Source: Chlamydia suis (GTDB lineage: Bacteria > Chlamydiota > Chlamydiia > Chlamydiales > Chlamydiaceae). Taken from it: 64,000 nucleotides of DNA. A program made the position numbers and the translations under genes. Positions within the stretch are counted from its first letter, which is position 1. Each line of letters opens with the position of its first letter. The notes below the pieces were generated by a model. The model had not been told where the DNA came from, made no database searches, and saw nothing but the letters and a program-made list of their open reading frames with translations. Location: NCBI RefSeq assembly GCF_900169085.1, contig NZ_LT821323.1, forward strand, positions 868,001 to 932,000, in the 5' to 3' direction. Shown here piece by piece: positions 41,102-55,287 of the stretch.

Positions 41102-41707
41102 GGGAAGACCGTTTTAGCTCGTAACAATAAAATTTTTCGAAAAGAAAATCTCAAGAAGATTTGTCCAAAGATCGAGTCCACTAGTTTAAGGGAAGGATAG
41201 TTCAACAGGGACCTTTCAAGAGGTGGGATCTCCGGCTTCAAGAAAGGATATACTAGTAGATCGTCCATAATTAGAACAAGCCAAGATAATTGTGCGCTTG
41301 TGGGACAGAAAAATTTTTGTTTGAAGCATTAAAAGAGGGGAGAGGGCGGGGAGTTTTTTTGAAAAAGGAAAGGGAAAAAGAAAAAAAATATGGGGTTGAG
41401 AGGGGTTGAAAAACGGGTTGAGGGGGTGTTGTGGGGCAAGAAAAATATTTTTGCGAATAGATGGGGAAAGAAAGTTTGATAAAAAAAAGGTGCAAAAAAA
41501 ATAGGGGCTGACATAAGATGTTGCTTTCTTTCGAACGAAGGTTTGAGAGAAACACCTCTCACAGAGATGAGAGGGAGCGAAAAGAGTCTGAGCGATGAGC
41601 GAGGGCTTTTCTTAACAATGCAGATGAGATAGAATGCAAGCCAGTATAAATGCTTGTGAGGTTTTTTAAGGAATTAATAGACCTCGTCAATAAAAAGATT
41701 ATATATA
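41102..41707 (+). promoter_or_regulatory. alaS promoter region and rRNA leader, copy 2
   Basis: 41102-41305 holds the alaS promoter and no gene. From 41306 the sequence matches the operon-1 leader with substitutions and small indels, including a purine-rich plus strand and the same -10 candidate at 41641-41646 (TATAAA). The A-run before 16S is two bases shorter than in copy 1. Confidence 0.5.
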
Positions 41708-43256
<1,549 letters not shown>

Positions 43257-43499
43257 TAAGGATAAGGAAGAAGCCTGAAAAGGTTTCTGACTAGGTTGGG
43301 CAAGCATTTATACGTAAGAGCGAGCATTCTATTTCATTTGCATTGTTAAGGTAGCTGAAGAGGACGAGACATATAGTTTATGATCAAGTATGTTATGTAA
43401 AGAAAATCATGGTAACAAGTATATTTCACGCATAATAATAGACGTTTAAGAGTATTTGTCTTTAGGTGAAGTACTTGCATGGATCTATGAGAAATTACA
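43257..43499 (+). other. 16S-23S spacer without tRNA genes, copy 2
   Basis: Identical in length to copy 1, with no cloverleaf. No tRNA-Ile or tRNA-Ala. Confidence 0.85.
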
Positions 43500-46436
<2,937 letters not shown>

Positions 46437-46555
46437 TTTATGATTGGAAGAGCCGGAAGGCGAAGACAATAAAGAATAGAATAGAGAGTGCAAGTACAGA
46501 AAAGACAGACTTTTAAGCGTCTATTAGTATACGTGAAAGAACGATACCAGGATTA

Positions 46556-46671
46556 GCTTGGTGATAATAGAGAGAGGGAAACACCTGAAACCATTCCGAA
46601 CTCAGAAGTTAAGCCTCTGATCGCTGATGGTACTATACACAAGAGTATGGGAGAGTAGGTCGTTGCCAAGC
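46556..46671 (+). rRNA. 5S ribosomal RNA, copy 2
   Basis: GCTTGG...CCAAGC closing helix and identical body to copy 1. The bases just after it differ slightly from copy 1 (longer T-run). Confidence 0.95.
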
Positions 46672-46710
46672 ATTTTTTTAGATAATATCTTAGTCATAGA
46701 CTAAAAAGGG

Positions 46711-46765
46711 AAGGGGGGTAGCCGCTTAGATAAGCAGCTACCCCCTTTCTTTTTCTCTTCTGTTT
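46711..46765 (+). terminator. rRNA operon 2 terminator
   Basis: GGGGGTAGC / GCTACCCCC stem followed by TTTCTTTTTCT, with a loop one base shorter than copy 1. It separates the rRNA operon from tktB. Confidence 0.9.
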
Positions 46766-46970
46766 TATCTTTTGCCAAAGATTTATGTAATTCTAGTCAA
46801 ATTATCTTTGATTCTCTACTATCATCAAGAGTATCTCAGATGAAGTCCGAAAATGACTTCAAAAGCTTTTCTGAGTACTTGTAATGATTTGTTCTTCTAT
46901 TATCGAGCTCTCGGTTCTATATCGAACCGAATCATTCATACAGTGATCAACTTCTGCTAAAGGGAAAGAC

Positions 46971-48974
46971 ATGGCTGGCAATAGTGAATTGGATATAGAT
47001 ATCTTAGAAAAGATTGCAGGAACTATTAAACAGTTGAGTATAGAAAGCATTCAAAAAGCTGCTTCAGGCCATCCAGGAATGCCTTTAGGATGTGCGGAGC
47101 TCGCTGCTTATTTGTATGGTTGTGTATTACGATATAATGCTAAAGATTCTCGTTGGATGAATAGAGACCGGTTCGTGTTATCCGCGGGGCATGGCTCTGC
47201 GTTACTCTATTCATGTTTGCATTTAGCTGGCTTCAATGTGGGCTTAGAAGATCTTCAGCAGTTCCGTCAGCTACATTCTCAAACTCCTGGGCATCCGGAA
47301 TTTCGAGAAACGGATGGTGTGGAAGCTACAACAGGCCCTTTAGGGCAAGGAATAGGGAATGCTGTAGGAATGGCCCTTTCTCTAAAAATGTTGGGAGCTA
47401 GGTTTAATCAGCCCTCGCTATCTATTTTTGATGCTAAGGTCTATTGCTTGGCTGGTGATGGTTGTTTCATGGAAGGGGTAAGTCATGAAGTGTGCAGCTT
47501 TGCGGGCTCCTTGGGATTAGATAACCTAGTTTTGATTTACGATTATAATGAGATTATTTTAGATGGAACGCTTCAAGACGTCAGTATTGAAGATACAAGA
47601 CAACGATTCCAAGCCTATGGTTGGGATGTTTTTGAAGCTAATGGGCATGATTTCGAAAGCCTACATCAGGTATTTTCTCGAGTCAAAAAAGAACAGCAAA
47701 AACCTACGTTGATTATTGCTCGTACTATTATTGGTCACGGATCCCCTAAAGAAGGGACGAATAAAGCTCATGGATCTCCTTTAGGAGAAGACGGTGTGGC
47801 TCAAACGAAAAAATTTTGGCATCTTCCAGAAGAGAAGTTCTTTGTGCCTTCAGCGGTGAAGATGTTCTTTGCAGCGAAGCAACAAGAAGGTAAAAGATTA
47901 CAAGAAGAGTGGCAGGAACGCGTCCGCGTGTGGTCTAAACAGTTCCCAGAACTGCACCAAGAATACCTTAAACTGTTCAACCAGGAGATGTCTAATCAAG
48001 AGATTGAAGATCTGTTGAATCTCATAGATATGCCAGAGTCTATAGCAGGGAGAGCAGCCTCCAATAAAGTCATCCAAGTGTTAGCAGAGAATATTCCAGC
48101 TCTAATAGGTGGATCAGCAGATCTTTCTAGTTCAGATGGGACTTGGATAGCGAAGGAAGAGGCTATTTCTGCAGCTCATTTTCAAGGGCGGAACATTCGC
48201 TATGGTGTACGTGAATTTGGTATGGGAACGATTATGAATGGTCTCGCGTACAGCCAAGTATTCCGGCCCTTTGGGGGAACTTTTTTAGTATTTTCAGATT
48301 ACTTACGCGCTGCGATTCGATTGGCAGCGTTAGCCAAGCTCCCGGTTATTTACCAATTTACACACGATTCTATTTTTGTTGGAGAAGATGGCCCCACCCA
48401 TCAACCTATTGAGCAAATTATGTCGTTACGAGCTATTCCTGGGTTAAGGGTAGTTCGTCCTGCCGATGCGAATGAAATTAAAGGGGCCTGGTTGGCTGCT
48501 CTAGCAAACTCTGGGCCAACAGCTTTAATTTTATCCAGACAGAATCTCCCCACTCTTAAAGAGACTAAGCGTTCTTTCAGAGAAGGCGTAGGAAGAGGGG
48601 CTTATGTTCTGATTAAGGAAGAAGGAGGTCGCCCAGACTATACATTATGTGCTTCTGGATCAGAGGTACATTTGGCTGTGGAGGTCGCACAAAGTCTGTT
48701 GGCTTTAGATAAGCGAGTACGAGTCGTTTCTTTCCCTTGTTGGGAGTTGTTTGAGAGACAAGATGCTGAGTATCGTGAATCTGTAATTGGAGGAGATTTG
48801 GGATTACGCGTCTCTATAGAAGCTGGTTCCGCTTTAGGGTGGTATAAATACATAGGTAGCAATGGCTTGGCCATTGCTATGGATGGGTTTGGAATGTCAG
48901 GCGCTCCACATGCAGTTGCCGAGGCTTGCGGTTTCACTGTGGATGACATTGTTCAAAGGATTTTGTCTGTTTAG
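46971..48974 (+). CDS. tktB: Transketolase
   Basis: The 667-residue thiamine-diphosphate enzyme links the pentose phosphate pathway with glycolysis. TPP/metal motif: LAGDGCFMEGVSHEVCSFAG near 161-180. Also GPLGQGIGNAVGMAL, the substrate motif SAGHGSALLYS and the Pyr domain FTHDSIFVGEDGPTHQPIEQ. ATG 46971 follows AAAGGGAAAG. Convergent with amn, the two stop codons nearly touching. Transcribed from the region after the rRNA terminator. Confidence 0.95.
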   Translation: MAGNSELDIDILEKIAGTIKQLSIESIQKAASGHPGMPLGCAELAAYLYGCVLRYNAKDSRWMNRDRFVLSAGHGSALLYSCLHLAGFNVGLEDLQQFRQLHSQTPGHPEFRETDGVEATTGPLGQGIGNAVGMALSLKMLGARFNQPSLSIFDAKVYCLAGDGCFMEGVSHEVCSFAGSLGLDNLVLIYDYNEIILDGTLQDVSIEDTRQRFQAYGWDVFEANGHDFESLHQVFSRVKKEQQKPTLIIARTIIGHGSPKEGTNKAHGSPLGEDGVAQTKKFWHLPEEKFFVPSAVKMFFAAKQQEGKRLQEEWQERVRVWSKQFPELHQEYLKLFNQEMSNQEIEDLLNLIDMPESIAGRAASNKVIQVLAENIPALIGGSADLSSSDGTWIAKEEAISAAHFQGRNIRYGVREFGMGTIMNGLAYSQVFRPFGGTFLVFSDYLRAAIRLAALAKLPVIYQFTHDSIFVGEDGPTHQPIEQIMSLRAIPGLRVVRPADANEIKGAWLAALANSGPTALILSRQNLPTLKETKRSFREGVGRGAYVLIKEEGGRPDYTLCASGSEVHLAVEVAQSLLALDKRVRVVSFPCWELFERQDAEYRESVIGGDLGLRVSIEAGSALGWYKYIGSNGLAIAMDGFGMSGAPHAVAEACGFTVDDIVQRILSV

Positions 48975-49840
48975 AAATCCCTATCAGAAACTCCAGTCTG
49001 CTCAGAGAGAGAGTCGTCGGCTTGCCCAAATTCCATATGTGGCAAGCCTTTTGTTTTCTTGATCCCAGGGCCGACTTTTTCTTGTAAGGTCGCAAAAACT
49101 TCAACGCCTGTTAATATATGCTCTTTAGTGTGATTGGCTAAGATGGCTGAGCTGCTTTTTTTAGTTTTTATGCCGTCTCTTCGTAACGGGAGATCTGAGA
49201 TAAGAAGAAGGGCTCCTAACGGCAGATTTCTTCGGTACCCAGCAGCAAATAAAGTCGCGCATTCCATCTCAACAGTTTGAGCTTTATTTTCATAAAGTTT
49301 TCGACGAAATTCCTTATTAAATTCCCAAAACCGAATGTTCGTTGTGTGGGTAATACCTATGTGGTAGGGAAGGCTTTTTGCTTCAAGAATGTTTGTAATC
49401 GTTTTCTGTACAACGAAATTGGCTAAAGCCGGAACTTCCGGAGGAAAGTATGCATCAGAGGTTCCATCTTTGCGAATGCTAGCAACAGGAACAAAATAAT
49501 CCCCTACTTGATAATGGGAGCGCAAACCTCCACACATACCTAACATGACAGCAGCTAACGCATTGGGAAGAAAAGAACATAGATCGACGGTAAGAGCCGC
49601 TCCAGGAGACCCTAATTTGAAGTCAATAATGGAGGTTCGAGTTTGAGGAGAATGGGCTGCAGAAAACATAGAGCCACGAGAAACGGGGACCTGATAGATT
49701 TCTGCAAAAACATCAACATAATAAGCAAAATTGGTGAGAAGGAGATAGGGTTGAAACTCTTGGATGTTAGAGCCTGTATAGCGCTCTAACATGTCACAAG
49801 CAATAGCTTCCTCGCTAATTTTTTTGTGAATGTCGGTCAT
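48971..49840 (-). CDS. amn: AMP nucleosidase
   Basis: The 289-residue protein has the nucleoside phosphorylase/hydrolase fold: GMCGGLRSHYQVGDYFVPVA, MECATLFAAGYRR and LLISDLPLRRDG are the pocket motifs. Family members split AMP to adenine and ribose-5-phosphate, or act on related nucleotides. It is shorter than E. coli Amn and lacks its N-terminal domain. ATG 49840 is chosen; a TTG at 49846 would add two residues. Divergent from efp. C. trachomatis counterpart: CT751. Confidence 0.88.
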   Translation of the reverse strand: MTDIHKKISEEAIACDMLERYTGSNIQEFQPYLLLTNFAYYVDVFAEIYQVPVSRGSMFSAAHSPQTRTSIIDFKLGSPGAALTVDLCSFLPNALAAVMLGMCGGLRSHYQVGDYFVPVASIRKDGTSDAYFPPEVPALANFVVQKTITNILEAKSLPYHIGITHTTNIRFWEFNKEFRRKLYENKAQTVEMECATLFAAGYRRNLPLGALLLISDLPLRRDGIKTKKSSSAILANHTKEHILTGVEVFATLQEKVGPGIKKTKGLPHMEFGQADDSLSEQTGVSDRDF

Positions 49841-50059
49841 AAACAATTAATATTCTAGTGTTTGTGAATCTGAATGCGCAACAAACCTAAGACTTGGTTG
49901 GCTTGAGTTGTTCTCGCGAGTGTAATAGTAGCGCTGCTTAAAAGTATAGTTTTCTTTTATGAGAACAGAGGAATGAGCAGCTTTTTCGACATTCTTCTGG
50001 ACAAAGCCTAGGAGAGAACGATAACATGGATCGAGAAAAGATAACGGGTTAAGCGTGTT

Positions 50060-50632
50060 ATGGTTCGTGTAAGCACTAGTGAATTTCGTGTTGGATTGCG
50101 AGTTGAGATCGATGGTCAACCCTATGTGATTTTGCAAAACGATTTTGTTAAACCAGGGAAGGGGCAGGCTTTCAATCGGATCAAGGTTAAAAATTTTTTA
50201 ACCGGGCGTGTCATAGAAAAAACATTTAAATCTGGAGAGTCAATAGAAACTGCTGATGTGCGGGAACAGCAGATGCGTCTTTTGTACACGGATCAAGAAG
50301 GCGCTACGTTTATGGACGATGAGACTTTCGAGCAGGAGTTGATTTTTTGGGATAAATTGGAAGATGTCCGGCAGTGGTTGTTAGAAGATACGATTTACAC
50401 TCTTATTCTTTACAACGGGGAAGTGATTTCCATCGAGCCTCCGATCTTTATGGAGTTGTCCATTGCAGAGACTGCTCCTGGAGTTCGTGGAGATACCGCA
50501 TCGGGACGAGTGTTGAAACCTGCTACAACAAACACCGGGGCAAAAATTATGGTCCCTATTTTCATTGAGGAAGGTGAAGTTGTGAAGGTGGATACGCGGA
50601 CAGGTAGTTATGAGTCTCGCGTATCAAAATAA
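50060..50632 (+). CDS. efp: Elongation factor P (second copy, efp2)
   Basis: The 190-residue EF-P stimulates peptide bonds at polyproline stretches. Domain I is KOW-like with the tip loop KPGKGQAF; the tip lysine is Lys34, the residue modified in E. coli EF-P. Domains II and III follow with the ending RTGSYESRV. I recall a second EF-P in Chlamydia genomes (efp1/efp2), hence this is efp2. No modification enzyme is in the window. No clear SD precedes the ATG. A terminator hairpin follows. Confidence 0.95.
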   Translation: MVRVSTSEFRVGLRVEIDGQPYVILQNDFVKPGKGQAFNRIKVKNFLTGRVIEKTFKSGESIETADVREQQMRLLYTDQEGATFMDDETFEQELIFWDKLEDVRQWLLEDTIYTLILYNGEVISIEPPIFMELSIAETAPGVRGDTASGRVLKPATTNTGAKIMVPIFIEEGEVVKVDTRTGSYESRVSK

Positions 50633-50633
50633 A

Positions 50634-50662
50634 GGAGGAGGGGCTTAAGCCCCTTCTTTAAG
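50634..50662. terminator. Hairpin ending efp and inside the CT753-like 3' end
   Basis: AGGAGGGGC-TTAA-GCCCCTTCTT forms a stem of about 9 bp with some wobbles, followed by TTTAAG. It ends the efp transcript and overlaps the last codons of the opposing small gene. Confidence 0.75.
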
Positions 50663-50869
50663 AAGGCGTTCTGCAATTTTACGAAACAATTGCGAAGGTT
50701 CGAGAGTTTTTCTTGTTTCTATAGGCTCTCTTGTAGATTCCGGCATAGTTATCAGTTTCTCTACCCAAAATTTTCTTTTCTGCATTTCCTGATGGGAAAT
50801 CGCTCGGTCACGAAGTTTTTTCAGTAGCGCTGCTTCTGGCGATATTTCGAGTACTTTTTTTTCTTTCAT
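50645..50869 (-). CDS. Small conserved protein (CT753 homologue), function unknown
   Basis: The 74-residue protein is highly charged (Lys/Glu/Arg-rich), helical and has no hydrophobic segment: MKEKKVLEISPEAALLKKL then RDRAISHQEMQKRKFWVEKL. No known motif. It starts 45 bp after the phosphoesterase stop, in the same direction, so likely the last gene of the groEL3-phosphoesterase-CT753 run. Short but codon composition and context support it as a real gene. Confidence 0.75.
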   Translation of the reverse strand: MKEKKVLEISPEAALLKKLRDRAISHQEMQKRKFWVEKLITMPESTREPIETRKTLEPSQLFRKIAERLLKEGA

Positions 50870-50914
50870 AATCAGGTTTCCAGGTTCGTGGTTCTAAACT
50901 TCGGTACAAAGGGT

Positions 50915-51787
50915 TTATAAAGAGATCGTAGTTTCTTCAATAGAAATTTTTAACGGTGAGGCAGTCTCTGTCAGGTTGGTTATCGCTGCAGTAGAAATTT
51001 GATATCCCCCTTCTGGGTGCAAATCGATAATATGAAAACGTGCATTCGAAGGCAGGGTTAAAGAGCCGCTATTCACAACCAAAGGAGGAAGATGATTTAG
51101 TTCTACATGATGGTCATGTCCGTGTATGTACAGGCGTACTGAAGGGAAGTGCATCAATAAGGATTTTAAAGGGGCGTAATTCAATAAATCGTGGGCAGGT
51201 CTGGTTGTGGGAGATAAGGGATAGTGATTTGCCACGATCACATGATCTGAAGGAGGGAGAGAAGAGAGAAATCTCTCTAAATCACGGAGCTGTGATGAGG
51301 TGACTTCCCCATTTGCGGCGTACCAACCATTAAAGCAGGAGCAATCTAGTAAAACGAGCCACCAGGTAGACGTGAGCCTTTGAAAGGCAATGCGATGTGT
51401 TTGGAGTTCTTTATTTGGGAAGTAGGAATAAAACGTTTGTTTTTTCAAGGATCGATATGTGTACACGTCATGGTTCCCTGGAACTATGTACACGGGAGCT
51501 ATTGTTTCGATGCGAGAAAGAAACTCTTTTGCTAAGCGAAATTCTGAATCAAGAGCGGTAATCGTAACATCCCCGGTTACGCAGACTCCATCAGCTTCGA
51601 GCTGTTCAATGAGCTGTGGGAAGCGTTGGGAGATTGCAAGAGCTCGAAAGGATACGCCACCTATAAGTTGTCTGAGTAATCCTTTAAAGCGCTTGTTGAA
51701 GCATTGAAAAGGATTTTTGGGGAACACGCAAAAATGGATGTCCGAACAATGGATAAGTCTAAAGATAGTCGAGGGTTTCTTTGGCAT
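50915..51787 (-). CDS. Calcineurin-like metallophosphoesterase (CT754 homologue)
   Basis: The 290-residue enzyme has all metal-site motifs: HCSDIHFC (residues 13-20), VTGDVTI, GNHDVY, ANHYPLSP and GHDHHVEL. The LpxG lipid A enzyme of C. trachomatis is, as I recall, a different gene (CT461), so I do not assign that role. Substrate cannot be inferred. No signal peptide or membrane segment. Downstream of groEL3. Confidence 0.88.
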   Translation of the reverse strand: MPKKPSTIFRLIHCSDIHFCVFPKNPFQCFNKRFKGLLRQLIGGVSFRALAISQRFPQLIEQLEADGVCVTGDVTITALDSEFRLAKEFLSRIETIAPVYIVPGNHDVYTYRSLKKQTFYSYFPNKELQTHRIAFQRLTSTWWLVLLDCSCFNGWYAANGEVTSSQLRDLERFLSSLPPSDHVIVANHYPLSPTTRPAHDLLNYAPLKSLLMHFPSVRLYIHGHDHHVELNHLPPLVVNSGSLTLPSNARFHIIDLHPEGGYQISTAAITNLTETASPLKISIEETTISL

Positions 51788-51869
51788 AGGGAGATAAGGG
51801 TTTTAGAGACGGCGGCTGGATGATTACAAAGTCGTACTTTCGGCATGATAGGTTGATAGTTAGTAAAAA

Positions 51870-53408
51870 TTAAGTCTTTTTCTCTTCTGCTATAGGGCCT
51901 GGGGGGAGGGTATAGGAGGCAAGAAGAAGATCTAAAGCTGTATGGAGAGAGTAAGAAAAAATATCCATAACAGAAGCCAAAGGAGCAAGGATCCCTGCAG
52001 AGATCATATCTTCTATTTGTTGCGAAAGGACATTGAATCCAAGACTTGGAGTCCCTAAAGAACAGAGTTTGTCGGCAACAAGTTTTCCATCCATGTGTAC
52101 AGATGCAACAAGTTGCTCAAGAAGAGTGCGACAGGCCGTTTGTAAAATATGTAGGGCTGCAAGATCTTCTTGAGAATCCTCTGGAGCGGACTGAAGGTTT
52201 TGAGAGGCGTAAAGAAGAGCTGCACCGCCTCCTAAAACAAAACCAGATTCTTTTGTTGTGTTTAGTGTGTGTAAAGCGAGTTGATATAAGGGAGCGGTCT
52301 CTTGTTCGATAGGAATAATCGCAATACTGTGTTCTAAGCGCTGCTTTCGTTCTTTCAGCTTTTGTCGAGAACGTTCGTCTTCTGCGTTTTGTAGGGCGTA
52401 ATCAAGTTGTCTGATTTTTAATTTCACAACTTCTGGAACAAGGTTTTCACAGACTAATAGGGTGTGATCTCGAGATAACTCAGCCCAGGTGCACGAGCCT
52501 AACAAAGGAAGCTCTATAGGAGGTTTATTAGAGAAAGGTAGCGTTGAAAAAACTGTCGTTCCTGTGAGTAATGCAATGTCTTCCAGGAGATCTGGATCAG
52601 CAACGGTCACAACTAAAACATCTAAAAGCCCTGCTATACGGTTTGCAATGCAGGTGGCCAGTGGATTGGGAGAGATTTCTTTGCAAAAAATGATAAGAGG
52701 AGTCTGCCCTTCAGAAAATTGTTTAAGTAGAGGAAGAAAAGGAAAAAGCGAGTGGATTTTTTGGTCTGTGACAAAAATTTTAGGAGCTACCAAAGGATTT
52801 TCATGAAAAGAATCTTGAGGGAAAAAAGAGGGAACCCGGTACCCTTTTTGTATTTGGATTCCCTTAACGAAACGTAGAGAGGGACCGCTGCTTTGAGATA
52901 AAGCAATCTCTCCTTCTTGTCCTATATGAGCAAGAGCTTCAGCAAAGACCTCTCCAATAATAGGATCGGGAAGGTGAGAGCGAATCAATCCTTGCACTTT
53001 TGAAGTGTCTTTTAGGAGAAACGAGTGGGACTGTAGGTGAGCACATACAGCCTGTTTTTTTGCGGCCAGAGCAGAAGCGAGAAGTCGGGGAGAAAGTCCT
53101 TGGTCAATGAAAGGGAGGGAGGCTTTTAAAAAAGCTCGAAGAAGGATTACAGCAGAGATCACGCCATCTGAATGGCGATTATAGATTTGTTTTGCTAAGG
53201 ATTGAGCAAAGTACACTCCAATGCGCTCAAGGGGATCTGAAAGTTCTATGCGAGAGAGAATATGATAACCGCGTCCTTTGAGAAAATCTTTCGGAGTAGA
53301 GAAGTGCGCGGGGCCATAAAACCCTTTGACTATTTGGTAAGCCTTATCAAGGCCGGAAAATAATTGATGGATGGCATTGCGATGCATCCCATTGTTTTCG
53401 TGAGGCAT
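51870..53408 (-). CDS. groEL3: Divergent GroEL-like chaperonin (GroEL3)
   Basis: The 512-residue protein is a type I chaperonin relative with equatorial, intermediate and apical domains but heavily diverged. The ATP-site motif GDGTTT is replaced by SDGVIS near 80-85: the Asp is kept but the threonines are gone. The GGM-rich C-terminal tail is missing. Such paralogues occur in all Chlamydia as GroEL3 and probably have lost normal folding. It is followed by the phosphoesterase gene and preceded on the same strand by tRNA-Cys. C. trachomatis counterpart: CT755. Confidence 0.9.
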   Translation of the reverse strand: MPHENNGMHRNAIHQLFSGLDKAYQIVKGFYGPAHFSTPKDFLKGRGYHILSRIELSDPLERIGVYFAQSLAKQIYNRHSDGVISAVILLRAFLKASLPFIDQGLSPRLLASALAAKKQAVCAHLQSHSFLLKDTSKVQGLIRSHLPDPIIGEVFAEALAHIGQEGEIALSQSSGPSLRFVKGIQIQKGYRVPSFFPQDSFHENPLVAPKIFVTDQKIHSLFPFLPLLKQFSEGQTPLIIFCKEISPNPLATCIANRIAGLLDVLVVTVADPDLLEDIALLTGTTVFSTLPFSNKPPIELPLLGSCTWAELSRDHTLLVCENLVPEVVKLKIRQLDYALQNAEDERSRQKLKERKQRLEHSIAIIPIEQETAPLYQLALHTLNTTKESGFVLGGGAALLYASQNLQSAPEDSQEDLAALHILQTACRTLLEQLVASVHMDGKLVADKLCSLGTPSLGFNVLSQQIEDMISAGILAPLASVMDIFSYSLHTALDLLLASYTLPPGPIAEEKKT

Positions 53409-53487
53409 GGCTAAGTGTCTTGCAAAGGTTCCCTTTGTTTTTCAGAACACTACCAACTTGCTAGTTAGATCACAACGAGATTTAAGA

Positions 53488-53558
53488 AGGTGGCACCCGG
53501 AATCGAACCGGGGATAGAGGCTTTGCAGGCCTCGGCCTTACCGCTTGGCGATGCCACC
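53488..53558 (-). tRNA. tRNA-Cys(GCA)
   Basis: On the minus strand the acceptor GGTGGCA pairs with TGCCACC. The anticodon arm GAGGC-CTGCAAA-GCCTC has GCA in the loop. The T-arm contains GGTTCGATTCC. CCA is not encoded. The D-arm (GCCAAGCGGTAAGGC) fits tRNA-Cys. Confidence 0.97.
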
Positions 53559-53819
53559 TAAAGAAGCCCAAGTGTACGCGAAGTCATGAAGAAAAGTCAA
53601 TAAGCGTGTGTATTTTGTAGGATCTTTTTTTGGATCCAGTAGGAATGGAACAAAGTTTTTACCAAAAGGTTTTGTATCTAAGCAAAAAGCATTTGTTAGA
53701 GGTTGAATTGATAATGAATATAGAATAATTTTTAGGTCTCTAGAGGAAAGAAAGAGATCGCTTTAGAAAGCTATTTTTGTTGAGTTGTTTGTTTCCTATG
53801 CGGAGCCAGGGGATCTACT
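53559..53819. promoter_or_regulatory. Divergent region between tRNA-Cys and murF
   Basis: No gene is visible. It must carry the tRNA-Cys promoter (minus) and the murF promoter (plus). The plus-strand end has AGGGGATCTACT before the murF ATG as an SD. I see no strong -35/-10 pair. Confidence 0.4.
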
Positions 53820-55172
53820 ATGCGGCCTATTTTATTGGAAGAATGGTCTTCTTTGTTGTTAGATATCGAAATCCCTCGCTCAGGGAAAACAGTCACTGGA
53901 GTCGCTATTGATAGTCGGCTTGTTTTGCCTGGGGATATCTTTTTTGCCCTCCCAGGAAATCGAACGAGTGGGCATCTATTTTTGAAGCAGGCAGCGCAGG
54001 CTGGAGCTGTGGCTGCTGTAGTAGCACACGACTACCGGGGTCCTAGTTATGGTCTACAGTTGTTGCATGTGGCAGATCCTCGAGAGTCTCTGAGAGAAGC
54101 GGGGAGAACTCAGGGGGCCTTGTTCCAAGGAGAAGTGATAGGAATAACTGGATCGGTAGGGAAAACAACAACAAAAAGTTTTGCGCAACAATTGCTCTCT
54201 TCTTTTTATAAAGTTTTTGCAAGTCCGAAAAGTTATAATTCGCAGCTCACGCTTCCCTTGAGTATATTGATGGCTGATGGGGATGAGGATTTTCTTCTTT
54301 TAGAAATGGGAGTTTCTGAACCAGGAAATATGAAGAATCTTTTAGAAGTCATCGAGCCCTCTATTGGAGTAATTACACATATCGATGTGCAGCATGCGAT
54401 GAATTTCCACGATAAAGGAACTGAGGGGATTGTCGAGGAGAAGAGTTTATTGTTGGAGAGATGTGGGCTTCAGCTTCTCCCTAAAGATTCTTCTTGGTTT
54501 CCTTTTTTTATGAAAAAAAATTCTGCGGCTGAACAGTTTTCTTTTTCTATGAATAATGAAACTGCCGATTTTTACTACCGAGCCATTCATTCTGATGGAG
54601 TTCTCATTAGTGCTCCTGACGGAGATATTGAGTTGCCAGTGGTTTTTCCTTATTCGCCAGCTTATATGAATTTTCTTGTTGCGGTAGCCTTAGCTTGGCT
54701 CACTAATGTCCCTATGGATCGTTTAGAGCAGGTAAGCCCTTCTCTGATTTTGCCTTCTATGCGTTTCGAACAGCAAGAATATAATGGAATTCGTGTGATT
54801 AATGACGCATATAATGCCAGTCCTGATTCCATGTTAGCTGCTTTAGATGCGGTTCCAGTCCCTCCTGAGGGAGGCAAAAGGGTATTTATCCTTGGCCATA
54901 TGGCTGAATTGGGAAAATATTCTAATGAATGTCATGTTGCTGTAGCTAGAAAAGCGGTAACAAAAGCGCATGTGGTTGTTTTCATCGGAGAAAAATGGTT
55001 CCCTGTTAGAGATGCGGTGCGAGATGCCAATTGCCAGATAGAATTTTATGGTTCTGTCAATGAAATTATGCATGTTGTCAAATCGTTAGTGCGACAGGGG
55101 GATGTTGTTCTACTTAAAGGTTCTAGGAGCTTAGAATTAGAAACTTTATTGCCATGTTTTTCCTTTTCCTAA
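53820..55172 (+). CDS. murF: UDP-MurNAc-tripeptide--D-Ala-D-Ala ligase
   Basis: The 450-residue ligase adds D-Ala-D-Ala to UDP-MurNAc-tripeptide. The Mur ligase P-loop GITGSVGKTTTKS is near residues 109-121. The central motif NDAYNASPDSM and the C-terminal domain follow. Length fits. SD AGGGGAT is seven bases before the ATG. It heads the plus-strand murein/division run. C. trachomatis counterpart: CT756. Confidence 0.95.
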   Translation: MRPILLEEWSSLLLDIEIPRSGKTVTGVAIDSRLVLPGDIFFALPGNRTSGHLFLKQAAQAGAVAAVVAHDYRGPSYGLQLLHVADPRESLREAGRTQGALFQGEVIGITGSVGKTTTKSFAQQLLSSFYKVFASPKSYNSQLTLPLSILMADGDEDFLLLEMGVSEPGNMKNLLEVIEPSIGVITHIDVQHAMNFHDKGTEGIVEEKSLLLERCGLQLLPKDSSWFPFFMKKNSAAEQFSFSMNNETADFYYRAIHSDGVLISAPDGDIELPVVFPYSPAYMNFLVAVALAWLTNVPMDRLEQVSPSLILPSMRFEQQEYNGIRVINDAYNASPDSMLAALDAVPVPPEGGKRVFILGHMAELGKYSNECHVAVARKAVTKAHVVVFIGEKWFPVRDAVRDANCQIEFYGSVNEIMHVVKSLVRQGDVVLLKGSRSLELETLLPCFSFS

Positions 55173-55287
55173 GATGAAGACGAGGGATTTTTGGAGTGTA
55201 AGAAAAGAAATCGTTAGCTTTTTGCAATCTCCTATTTAAGATAGAAACTCTTTATAAACGTCACCTTCATAAAAAAAGAGAGAACGG

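Noticed and set aside
50915-51787. LpxG/LpxH lipid A hydrolase identity for the metallophosphoesterase
   Set aside because: The chlamydial LpxG is a different gene as I recall, and no membrane segment or Lpx-specific pattern is visible here.
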